Source: Gammaproteobacteria bacterium HGW-Gammaproteobacteria-3
GTDB taxonomy: Bacteria; Pseudomonadota; Gammaproteobacteria; Methylococcales; Methylomonadaceae
Direction: 5' to 3'
Assembly: GCA_002843155.1 (NCBI GenBank)
Contig: PGZD01000027.1
Location: 1 to 33,824 of the forward strand
DNA: 33,824 nt
The translations under genes were made by a program, and so were the position numbers. The notes below the pieces were generated by a model. It saw only the letters and a program-made list of their open reading frames with translations, was not told where the DNA came from and did not search any database. This document shows, one piece after another, positions 1 to 5,710 of this stretch (positions within the stretch are counted from its first letter, which is position 1; the number at the start of each line of letters is the position of its first letter).

Positions 1-98
1 ACAGCAAAAAATCTGTAGTGCCAACCGACAGTAGTTAAAATTTTTAACTGATTGAAATGGCGGGGAACTTCGTTATTAGGTGACGAAGTTGGGTTAAG
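1..98. repeat. End repeat, left copy (inverted relative to right end)
   Basis: These 98 bases are the reverse complement of 33724-33821, with two mismatches (14 and 94). The copy holds two symmetric elements: a near-palindrome AGTTAAAA-T-TTTTAACT (33-49) and a hairpin with arms AACTTCGT (66-73) and ACGAAGTT (83-90) around a 9-base loop. Similarity to the other copy stops at base 98-99, which is also where the vapC reading frame stops looking like a PIN domain. I infer this is the end of a mobile or MITE/REP-like element that continues off the left edge. The family is not recognised; hairpin-bearing ends without obvious terminal repeats would suit IS200/IS605-type elements, but this is speculative. 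Confidence 0.85.
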
Positions 99-353
99 CA
101 AGGTAAATTGGATGGCGTAGTGTTGGCATAAGCCAGGATTTGTGTCGTATTGAACTGGAATAACCCGGGTAAGTTGATTTAGCTGGCTTAACACCTGCGC
201 CTTGCGGGTACTTCGCTCCGCGCCCTTGAGTAGTCCGGCATAGGTGACAAAAGACATGCAAAGCGCGGCATCTTTATCGAGGGCATTAATACGCTCGGCG
301 ATGGACGGTGGTTTGTTTTTAATGAGGTAGATGAGGATATTCGTATCCAGCAT
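99..353 (-). pseudogene. vapC: VapC-type PIN-domain toxin, 3' end lost at the repeat
   Basis: Read from ATG at 353 on the minus strand, the frame begins MLDTNILIYLIKNKP, the standard first strand of a VapC PIN domain with its catalytic Asp (D3). It continues through the conserved Glu-containing helix region (about residue 45, Y-A-G-L-L-K-G-A-E). It is recognisable for about 85 residues and then runs into the 98-bp repeat, where the reading becomes repeat-encoded. VapC proteins are about 130 residues, so the second acidic cluster is missing and nuclease activity is not expected. The start lies 5 bases after the vapB stop, the usual vapB-vapC arrangement. Stop codon and true C-terminus are not in the window, so a read-through beyond base 1 cannot be excluded. 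Confidence 0.8.
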
Positions 354-358
354 GTAAA

Positions 359-614
359 TCATAGAGTCTCGCGATCCTGCATGGCAGGTTGCTGCTGTTG
401 ATTTTGCTCAAGCTGGCTGACAAACTCATCATCAAAGGTATTGAGCGCCGCCAAAAGGGCTGCGCCACGGTCGATGGGTAGCGGGTGAATCACCAGATCG
501 CCATTAGCATTCCGGCTGATTTCAACCTGGGTAACATCCAGGCGGAATGCTTGCGGGAATACGCACCGCCTGGCTGTTGCCATTTTTAAAGATACGTGTG
601 GTCAAAGTTGGCAT
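359..614 (-). pseudogene. vapB: VapB-type AbrB antitoxin with a one-base frameshift
   Basis: From ATG at 614 the minus strand reads MPTLTTRIFKNGNSQAVRIP, the typical N-terminal swapped-hairpin (AbrB/MazE fold) DNA-binding part of VapB. The frame then departs from the family. The expected continuation, PQAFRLDVTQVEISRNANGD, is found intact in the next frame and runs to the stop at 359. The two frames join at a run of three G (plus strand 555-557). One base fewer there would restore a continuous antitoxin of about 84 residues. As written the gene is broken. A sequencing error is possible, but the toxin next to it is also damaged. A promoter and a palindromic operator-like site lie just upstream. 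Confidence 0.8.
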
Positions 615-619
615 AGTCC

Positions 620-635
620 ACATCCAGATGGATGT
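620..635. promoter_or_regulatory. Putative VapBC operator palindrome
   Basis: ACATCC (620-625) and GGATGT (630-635) form a perfect 6-bp inverted repeat with a 4-base spacer. It lies between the predicted -10 box and the vapB start. VapBC complexes autoregulate by binding palindromes in this position, so this is a natural operator candidate. Binding itself is inferred. Confidence 0.5.
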
Positions 636-649
636 ACATTAGTGTGTGT

Positions 650-678
650 ATTGTATTTTTAGCTCCATAATTCTGCAA
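650..678 (-). promoter_or_regulatory. Predicted sigma-70 promoter of vapBC
   Basis: On the minus strand TTGCAG (678-673) and TACAAT (655-650) are separated by exactly 17 bases. The predicted start of transcription is near 643, about 30 bases before the vapB ATG at 614. Confidence 0.5.
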
Positions 679-779
679 GTTATTAGGTTTCAGGATTAAA
701 TCTCTAAAAATTTGATCGACCTCTGGCCGCCGCCTCCCGCACAGTATCTTTCATTTTCCGGGGCGATTGCTAGGCTTTC

Positions 780-1055
780 ATGGTAACGCCACGAGGAACC
801 CACAAAGATCTGGACACAACCCTGAAGTCAGTTAACCAATGGTATGCAGGCTGGTCAAATTATTACAGTTTAAGCCAATATCCTGCACAATTGGGCAAGA
901 TAGAAGCGCATATCCGGCGGCGGCTGAGGGCAAGGTTGGTTGACCAGCAAAAGCGGAAGAAGTATCTTTACCGGACACTGATCAAAAGAGGCGTATCACC
1001 AAAAGCGGCAGCTCTTCAATGTCCGAAGGTCGAGTCTTCGCTCGTCGCCCGGTAA
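780..1055 (+). pseudogene. C-terminal remnant of a group II intron reverse transcriptase/maturase
   Basis: The 91-residue frame contains the maturase (X) domain signature of group II intron proteins: a leading LDTTLKSVNQWYAGWSNYY stretch, then a run of basic residues ending IRRRLRAR. Complete proteins of this family are about 400-600 residues with a reverse transcriptase domain in front. None of that part is present upstream in any frame, nor are the intron RNA ends recognisable here. The last roughly ten codons lie in a repeat shared with 2194-2243, so the 3' end also looks replaced. This is a dead fragment left by deletion or recombination. Confidence 0.75.
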
Positions 1056-1077
1056 ATCGGGTTCCTACAGGTCGCGC
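1028..1077. repeat. Dispersed repeat, copy A
   Basis: This stretch aligns with 2194-2243 in the same orientation. The shared core is GTCTTCGNTCGTCGC followed by a small hairpin and a TCCT-containing tail. The hairpin arms differ between the copies (CCCG/CGGG here, TTAGG/CCTAG in copy B) yet each copy pairs with itself, a pattern of compensatory change. The two copies flank the pilin gene about 1.1 kb apart. The family is not recognised. Confidence 0.5.
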
Positions 1078-1079
1078 AT

Positions 1080-1113
1080 AAAAAAACCGCCCGGGGCAGG
1101 CCGAGGGCGGTTT
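1080..1113 (-). terminator. Intrinsic terminator of pilA
   Basis: On the minus strand a perfect 9-bp stem, AAACCGCCC (1113-1105) paired with GGGCGGTTT (1092-1084), is closed by a 12-base loop and followed by a run of T (1086-1080 on the opposite strand are A). It lies about 65 bases downstream of the pilA stop, the right place and orientation to end a monocistronic pilin transcript. Confidence 0.85.
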
Positions 1114-1178
1114 ATGTATCGTTACACCGTTATGCGTGGACACCGACAGCAGGCGCCCACGCTACCGGCATCAGGCGA

Positions 1179-1718
1179 TTATTTACATTCTGAAGGAGCA
1201 AAACGTGCCAGTAATGTTCCGGCTTGAATGCCGGCCATGCCTCTTGCTGTAGCGGTAGCATTTGAAACGGAGGCACAAGCCCAGTCCAGTGTGCCGATAA
1301 CGCCATCAGCCAAAACTTGCGCAACCGGAGGTGAGCCGACCTGAAGATTGGGCGTCAGTACAACGGTATTCTGACCGGCGGCAATGGTGCCGACAGTTGC
1401 AGCATTATAAGTAATGGTAATGGCGCCGGTAGCGGGGGCCACTTGCAGGCTCGTTACATATTTCGAACTAGGCGGGGCTGCGTTAATCTGAGCGGCATAG
1501 GCGGCGACACCAACAGCTAAACCATCCGCCGCAAAAGCGGAGGCCAAATCGGCTTTAACAGCCGATGCCAGGTTCAAGCCCTCAGTAATTTTTGAGCGCA
1601 CCAGATAATCCTGATACGCAGGAATCGCGATGGCCGCCAGAATACCGATAATGGCGACTACGATCATCAGTTCGATCAAGGTAAAACCTTGTTGTACTTT
1701 TTGCATGGATGTTTTCAT
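1179..1718 (-). CDS. pilA: Type IV major pilin (PilA-like prepilin)
   Basis: This is a 179-residue type IVa prepilin. An 11-residue basic leader ends in Gly and is followed by Phe-Thr-Leu-Ile-Glu, the site cut and methylated by prepilin peptidase PilD, with the essential Glu at mature position 5. A hydrophobic alpha-helix follows (about residues 12-40, ending [12 protein letters not shown]). The globular part is Ala/Thr/Val rich. Cysteines at about 148 and 178 can form the C-terminal D-loop disulphide typical of major pilins. The start at 1718 has GAGGAT seven bases upstream. The gene stands alone with its own sigma-54 promoter and terminator, 12 kb from pilMNOPQ. A minor pilin is possible, but length and features fit a main subunit. 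Confidence 0.93.
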   Translation of the reverse strand: MKTSMQKVQQGFTLIELMIVVAIIGILAAIAIPAYQDYLVRSKITEGLNLASAVKADLASAFAADGLAVGVAAYAAQINAAPPSSKYVTSLQVAPATGAITITYNAATVGTIAAGQNTVVLTPNLQVGSPPVAQVLADGVIGTLDWACASVSNATATARGMAGIQAGTLLARFAPSECK

Positions 1719-1767
1719 GGGTGAATCCTCATGTTGTTGAGTAAAAAATAAATTACAATGAGATACA

Positions 1768-1783
1768 AGCAGGAGTCGTGCCG
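1768..1783 (-). promoter_or_regulatory. Sigma-54 (RpoN) promoter of pilA
   Basis: The minus strand reads CGGCACGACTCCTGCT, close to the consensus TGGCACG-N4-TTGC, with the invariant GG and GC at the exact required spacing. It lies 50 bases upstream of the pilA ATG, which predicts transcription starting near 1756. Pilin genes are classically driven by RpoN with the PilS-PilR two-component system. The AT-rich stretch upstream (about 1790-1865) would be where an activator or IHF binds. Activator identity is inference. Confidence 0.75.
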
Positions 1784-1952
1784 GGTTTTTGAATAGCGCG
1801 TTATTATTTTCAGGGTTTTTAATAAAATATTTTTAAAACAATAAGATAGCGTTATTTAAAGAAAATGGCCGGACTTTGGGTCGGGGCGAGGTTTAATTTA
1901 AATTCAAGGCCGTAGCAGGCGCTGACACTGGAAAAAAGGTATCATGGAAAAA

Positions 1953-2005
1953 ATGACACAAAAAAACCGTGTCATGATAAAAATGACACGGAAAAACCGT
2001 GTCAT
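1953..2005. repeat. Two tandem hairpins with ATGACAC/GTGTCAT arms
   Basis: Hairpin 1 has arms ATGACAC (1953-1959) and GTGTCAT (1969-1975). Hairpin 2 is the perfect inverted repeat ATGACACGG (1983-1991) with CCGTGTCAT (1997-2005) around five A. The units repeat with a 30-bp period. Both loops are almost pure A. They could be a double operator, a decoy or structured transcript, or a REP-like array. Nothing in the sequence decides among these. Confidence 0.7.
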
Positions 2006-2033
2006 GGGTCGCCGCCGCGTCGTCATGCGTAGC

Positions 2034-2123
2034 CGCGTAGGGTGGGCACATGCTGTTCGTGCCCACGCTGTAACGGTGGCATGATACCTGCGGTGGGCAA
2101 AAAAGCGCTGCCCACCCTACGCG
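2034..2123. repeat. Long inverted repeat of the GTAGGGTGGGCA family
   Basis: Perfect 15-bp arms, CGCGTAGGGTGGGCA (2034-2048) and TGCCCACCCTACGCG (2109-2123), enclose about 60 bases. An inner hairpin, GTGGGCAC (2042-2049) with GTGCCCAC (2059-2066), lies on the left. Palindromes with this core recur between genes in many environmental bacteria and behave as REP/MITE-like dispersed repeats. A related GGTGGAT hairpin occurs at 21256-21281. Confidence 0.75.
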
Positions 2124-2193
2124 ACTGTGGCTCATAGGCCGTCGATGCTGGGGTTCGTTACCTCACTCCAACCTACAAAACCACAGACTCGCA

Positions 2194-2243
2194 GGTCTGG
2201 TCTTCGTTCGTCGCTTAGGTAAACCTAGCTCCTGCGGCGGCGC
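2194..2243. repeat. Dispersed repeat, copy B
   Basis: This is the second copy of the repeat at 1028-1077, in the same orientation. It shares GTCTTCG-TTCGTCGC and the following hairpin position, with different but self-complementary arms (TAGG 2216-2219 with CCTA 2224-2227). It lies between the GGGTGGGCA inverted repeat and the Sel1 gene. Confidence 0.5.
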
Positions 2244-2326
2244 AGATCTGTTGGAAAATCGCTCTGACCTCATTGATTTTGGGCGGCCACAGGGGGGCCC
2301 TGCAATTGTTTGGTAAAGGAGATGAT

Positions 2327-2785
2327 ATGCTGACTATCAGTCTGCAAACAGGCACGGCATTGACCGAATGGAGCCTGAGCACATTGAGGCGCCGCATCAA
2401 TGACGGCAGTGTGCAATGCACCCATGACAAAACGGCCGCCAACAAAACCCGAATCTGTTTTGATTCAATCAAAAACCATATCGGCATGGCGCTGGATGCG
2501 GAAACGGTTGCGCTGATCGAAAAGGCCGATGCGGGCGATGCGGCGGCGCAAAATGATCTGGCGGTGTTTTTTCTGGAATGCGATAACGCGCGTCTTGCCA
2601 TTTATTGGCTGGAGTTGGCGGCAAGGCGAGATTTTACCGATGCCATGCATTTGTTGGGTCAATGTTATTTAAAAGGTAACGGCGTCGCCAAAGACCACAA
2701 TCTTGCCTTGATGTGGATTGCCCGGGCGGCGGCGTCGGGCCACCCGTTAGCGGCGGCGCAGGTGCGGTCGATACGTTTGGGTTGA
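2327..2785 (+). CDS. Sel1-repeat protein with putative N-terminal HTH
   Basis: The protein has 152 residues if it starts at 2327, where AAAGGAG sits seven bases upstream; a longer start at 2273 has no ribosome site. The C-terminal half holds Sel1-like (TPR-related) repeats: one ending AIYWLELAARRDFTDAMHLLG and a second with GNGVAKDHNLALMWIARAAASGH. These motifs form alpha-alpha hairpins used for protein contacts. The N-terminal part (about residues 8-48, TALTEWSLSTLRRRINDG then a strand-rich segment) looks like an excisionase/MerR-type winged helix that chooses a DNA or control function. That assignment is by eye. There is no signal peptide, so it is probably cytoplasmic. Partner and target are unknown. 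Confidence 0.75.
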   Translation: MLTISLQTGTALTEWSLSTLRRRINDGSVQCTHDKTAANKTRICFDSIKNHIGMALDAETVALIEKADAGDAAAQNDLAVFFLECDNARLAIYWLELAARRDFTDAMHLLGQCYLKGNGVAKDHNLALMWIARAAASGHPLAAAQVRSIRLG

Positions 2786-2804
2786 TTAATCGTTGCTGCG
2801 ACCT

Positions 2805-3017
2805 TCAGGCTGCCGTTTCAATATATTGAACGGTGCTTGTTGCTTGTGGTACGGGCAAGCCATCTTCAATCAATCCTTCGATATGAAATTCAATGGCTTC
2901 ACGATTTTCATGCTCAGCTTCCTCAATGGTATTGCCGGTAGCAATGCAGCCCGGTAAATCAGGGACATAGGCTGAGTAGTCAGGTGCCGCTTTTTCGACA
3001 ACGATGGCATAACGCAG
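2805..3017 (-). CDS. hicB: HicB-type antitoxin with an apparent CTG start
   Basis: The minus strand from 3017 encodes 70 residues: LRYAIVVEKAAPDYSAYVPD, then LPGCIATGNTIEEA, then EAIEFHIEGLIEDGLPVP. This is the partial RNase H-like fold of HicB, which masks the HicA toxin. The expected first codon (ATG before Arg-Tyr-Ala) is CTG here. It has an ideal AAGGAG six bases upstream, inside the last codons of hicA. The only nearby ATG is in another frame and gives no HicB. Translation therefore probably begins at CTG, or is inefficient. The gene ends before the Sel1 gene, which runs towards it. The short form lacks an added ribbon-helix-helix domain. Confidence 0.85.
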   Translation of the reverse strand: MRYAIVVEKAAPDYSAYVPDLPGCIATGNTIEEAEHENREAIEFHIEGLIEDGLPVPQATSTVQYIETAA

Positions 3018-3020
3018 GGG

Positions 3021-3209
3021 TTACTCCTTTAGTTTTGCTTGTTTGAGCAGGCTATTTAAAGTGCCGGGAGCTAAATCATCTCCGGGTTTTCCAGGTACGG
3101 TTACACGGCCACTTTTGATTGGATGCTTAAATTGATGATGGCTCCCTCGCGTTGCGGCAAGATACCCGCCATCTTTTTTCAGTATGATTAAAATTTCATT
3201 TACTTTCAT
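3021..3209 (-). CDS. hicA: HicA-type mRNA interferase toxin
   Basis: The 62-residue protein has the double-stranded RNA-binding-like fold of HicA. It carries the conserved GSHHQ motif (residues 22-26), whose His is catalytic, followed by H-P-x-K and VTVPGKPGDDLAPGTL. HicA cleaves mRNA and is neutralised by HicB. The toxin gene comes first and hicB follows 3 bases after its stop, the usual hicAB order. The gene appears intact, unlike vapBC in the same patch. No strong ribosome site is visible before the ATG at 3209. Confidence 0.92.
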   Translation of the reverse strand: MKVNEILIILKKDGGYLAATRGSHHQFKHPIKSGRVTVPGKPGDDLAPGTLNSLLKQAKLKE

Positions 3210-3337
3210 AAAACCAGTGCGGTTCGTATCTCACCGCATCCCGCAGTTCTTATCCAGCCTTACTATTTACAGGCAACGCCGCTATCGAACAAAACAGCAG
3301 TTAGCTACCCGCAAATATGACCGCGCGAAGTATATCG

Positions 3338-5026
3338 TCAGCTCACATAAAACTGCCGCATCATGCCTAAATCTTCATGCTCCAGATTATGGCAGTGATA
3401 CAAAAACAGCCCCTTGTAATCTTCAAACGGTTTGATGATCTCAATCTCCTCACCCGGCATCACCAGCACGGTATCCTTCCAGCCGCTGTCGATAAAGCCG
3501 TCCTTAACCGTATCATAGCCTGCCCCCGCCATGCCCGTGGGTTTTCTGGACCACACCTGATATTGCTGGCCGTGCAAATGTATCGGATGCGCCATGCCCA
3601 TCATCATCCCCGGCCCCATGCCACCCATGCCACCCATGCCACCCATGCCACCCATGCCACCCATGCCACCCATGCCGCCTGCCATTACACCGGCACCGCC
3701 TTGCATCGGGCCGTGGTCGTGGAAAATTCTGATTTTTTTGATCGAACCCAGAGCGACTTTTTCAAAATCCGCGACTCTGTCCATGGCAAAGGATTTACCG
3801 TTCAATTGCGGCGCCATTGGCTTCATCGAAATAGCGACAGGCAGGGGATTGTCCGCGTTATCCACATTTTTATCCGTCAAGCGCGAGTAAGCGGCCAGTT
3901 TTGTCGGCAGCGCCGGTGAATCGCTCACGGCTTCGGTAACCTTGAACGTGGCTATAGCAATTTTGGCGCCCTGCGGCAAAGCACCCGACATCATGCCCAT
4001 GCCGCCTCTCATGCCTTTACCGTGCTGCCCCTGCATACGTTCATACATCGGCGGCATGGCGCCGGAAAACGGCAAACTGTACAGTATCAATTCCGAACCT
4101 ACCTTCCGACCGCTGAAGTCGAGCCATAAGTCCACGCGCTCGCCGGGCGCCAGCATGATATAAGGCCGGGTTTCGGGGCGCTCCAGTAAACACGCATCGG
4201 TTCCGATAGCGGTCAGCGGTGTGCCGTCGTCCCAGCCCAGCTTGTAAATTCTGGAATTGGAACCGTTCAGGGCGCGAAACCGGTAAGCACGGCTTTTAAC
4301 GGCAAATTCGGCATCGACTTTACCGTTCACCAGAATGGTATCGCCGAGAAATCCCAGCATCCGTGAATGCATTCCCTGAACATAGCGCAACTGATTGCGC
4401 TCATTGAATGTCCTGTCCTGAATGACCAGCGGCACATCCAGGTCGCCGCCGGGTAAATCCAAAGCCTGCTCTTCGTCGTCCGTGACTGTTATCAATCCGG
4501 CCAGACCTTGATAAACCTGTTCAGCCGTCAATTCGTGCGCATGGGAATGATAAAAACTGGTACCGGCACGGTTTTTTACTTCAAATTCGTAAACATAGCG
4601 CTCACCCGGCTTGATTGAATACATCGGGTGGCCGTCACTGGCTTGAGGCACATGCAGGCCATGCCAATGAATAATCGACGCTTCATTCAGGCTGTTGGTA
4701 AAAAAAATTCGAACTTTCTGGCCTTTGACCAAATTTAATACCGGGCCTAAATAATTGCCTTTCAATTGCTGCAAGGTGTGTGCGGGGCCTTTGACCAGCC
4801 TGGCATAATATTTTTGCACTTGCGTGTTCGGGCCGCTCGATTTTATAGCTATATGGGCTTTGCGCGCGGTAAATTCAATTTCGACATCGGGATTGAAGCC
4901 CGGTGTCGGACTATTGCTTATTTTTCCGCTAGTGGCCGTTAAAACGCCCGGAAACGCCGCGAACGCTACGCCGACAGCCGAATAGTGCAAAAATTGACGT
5001 CTTTTATGATTGATCATGTAAGGCAT
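3338..5026 (-). CDS. Multicopper oxidase with Tat-type leader and Met/Gly-rich insert
   Basis: The protein has 562 residues from the ATG at 5026, chosen because AGGGGAAG precedes it; a TTG ten codons earlier is less likely. The leader contains HKRRQFLHYSAV and a hydrophobic stretch, suggesting twin-arginine export to the periplasm. Three cupredoxin domains carry all copper ligands: HWHG (120-123), HSHAH (160-164), HPIHLHG (480-486) and HCHNLEHEDLGMM (544-556) with Cys545 and Met555 for the type 1 centre. Just before the third motif, residues 450-480 are (Gly-Gly-Met) repeats, plus a Met/Gly-rich stretch at 334-347. Met-rich inserts in CueO-type enzymes bind Cu(I). A role in copper tolerance or metal oxidation is likely; the exact substrate is unknown. 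No copper transporter or chaperone gene is next to it. Confidence 0.92.
   Translation of the reverse strand: MPYMINHKRRQFLHYSAVGVAFAAFPGVLTATSGKISNSPTPGFNPDVEIEFTARKAHIAIKSSGPNTQVQKYYARLVKGPAHTLQQLKGNYLGPVLNLVKGQKVRIFFTNSLNEASIIHWHGLHVPQASDGHPMYSIKPGERYVYEFEVKNRAGTSFYHSHAHELTAEQVYQGLAGLITVTDDEEQALDLPGGDLDVPLVIQDRTFNERNQLRYVQGMHSRMLGFLGDTILVNGKVDAEFAVKSRAYRFRALNGSNSRIYKLGWDDGTPLTAIGTDACLLERPETRPYIMLAPGERVDLWLDFSGRKVGSELILYSLPFSGAMPPMYERMQGQHGKGMRGGMGMMSGALPQGAKIAIATFKVTEAVSDSPALPTKLAAYSRLTDKNVDNADNPLPVAISMKPMAPQLNGKSFAMDRVADFEKVALGSIKKIRIFHDHGPMQGGAGVMAGGMGGMGGMGGMGGMGGMGGMGPGMMMGMAHPIHLHGQQYQVWSRKPTGMAGAGYDTVKDGFIDSGWKDTVLVMPGEEIEIIKPFEDYKGLFLYHCHNLEHEDLGMMRQFYVS
3617..3679. repeat. Seven tandem 9-bp units inside the multicopper oxidase gene
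   Basis: The unit CATGCCACC repeats seven times without gaps, the last with one change (CATGCCGCC). It encodes Gly-Gly-Met repeats on the minus strand. Because the unit is a multiple of three, copy number can change without breaking the frame. Confidence 0.95.
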
Positions 5027-5157
5027 AGCAGCTTCCCCTTTTATAAGTAAACTCAATCTGAAAATAAGTTTTTAATTATTTGCTGACATTATTCGCTATT
5101 TCATTCTTCCTCAACACTCCAATTTCGAAATTTCATATGTGATGCGTATCAAACCGC

Positions 5158-5646
5158 TCATTTGACCCGCTCCAACTTCACAAAACTGTAACTGAACGCC
5201 ACTTCGCTGTCATCGTCTATATCTTCGCGCTCCGTTTCCAGCCACTGCGCGGGATTGATTTCCGGAAAAAAAGTATCGCCTGCAAAGGCCCTGTGCACTT
5301 CGGTCAGATATAAAGTATCCGCTTTGGGCAACAAGGCCTGATAAAATGACACGCCGCCGATCACGAACACTTCAGCTAAATGCGCGCAGCTCGCCAGCGC
5401 TGATTCGATACTGTTGAACACCCGGCAGCCCGGTTGCCGATAGCACGGGTCGCGGCTGACAATGATATTGCTCCGGCCGGGCAAGGGCCTGCCGATCGAT
5501 TGATAAGTAAGCCGCCCCATCAGAATGGGCGAACCATACGTTATTTGCCTGAATTTTTTCAGATCGGCGGGTAGTTTCCAGGGCAAGCGGTTATCGATTC
5601 CGATGGCGCGGTTACTGGCCATCGCCACAATCAGTGCTATTTTCAT
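5158..5646 (-). CDS. folA: Dihydrofolate reductase
   Basis: The 162-residue protein reduces dihydrofolate to tetrahydrofolate with NADPH, needed to recycle the dihydrofolate made by thymidylate synthase. It shows MKIALIVAMASNRAIGIDNR, the LPW-LPADLKKF segment with the catalytic acid (Asp28 region), MGRLTYQSIGRPLPGRSNIIVSRD (the usual Thr-x-x-S-I-G cofactor motif) and VIGGVSFYQALLP. The length is that of bacterial chromosomal FolA. It diverges from the asparaginase gene with 64 bases between. In relatives folA often sits near thyA; here an opposite-strand asparaginase separates them. Confidence 0.96.
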   Translation of the reverse strand: MKIALIVAMASNRAIGIDNRLPWKLPADLKKFRQITYGSPILMGRLTYQSIGRPLPGRSNIIVSRDPCYRQPGCRVFNSIESALASCAHLAEVFVIGGVSFYQALLPKADTLYLTEVHRAFAGDTFFPEINPAQWLETEREDIDDDSEVAFSYSFVKLERVK

Positions 5647-5710
5647 ATTAATAAAAAGTCGGTTTTGCTATGCTTTGCCGTTGCTTTGATGTTTACAACG
5701 GCACCTGCTC

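Larger units (their letters stand above)
1784..2326. other. Repeat-rich intergenic region between pilA and the Sel1 gene
   Basis: About 540 bases hold no convincing gene. Going left to right it contains AT-rich DNA upstream of the pilA promoter, two tandem hairpins (1953-2005), a long inverted repeat of the GGGTGGGCA type (2034-2123), and copy B of a dispersed repeat (2194-2243). Open frames across it are short, lack ribosome sites and simply translate the repeats. Confidence 0.7.

Noticed and set aside
1893-2135. 80-codon frame on the minus strand with repeating HDTVF units
   Set aside because: It only translates the tandem hairpins and the GGGTGGGCA repeat, has no ribosome site and no conserved features.
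1028-2243. Integron attC sites
   Set aside because: The paired repeats have small hairpins but no recognisable R'/R'' core boxes and no integrase nearby.
2996-3006. ATG just inside hicB as its start
   Set aside because: This ATG is in a different frame and gives a short unrelated peptide; the CTG frame yields the full HicB.
3617-3679. Possible CRISPR array from the nine-base repeats
   Set aside because: Units are contiguous with no spacers, and they encode Gly-Gly-Met in an obvious enzyme gene.
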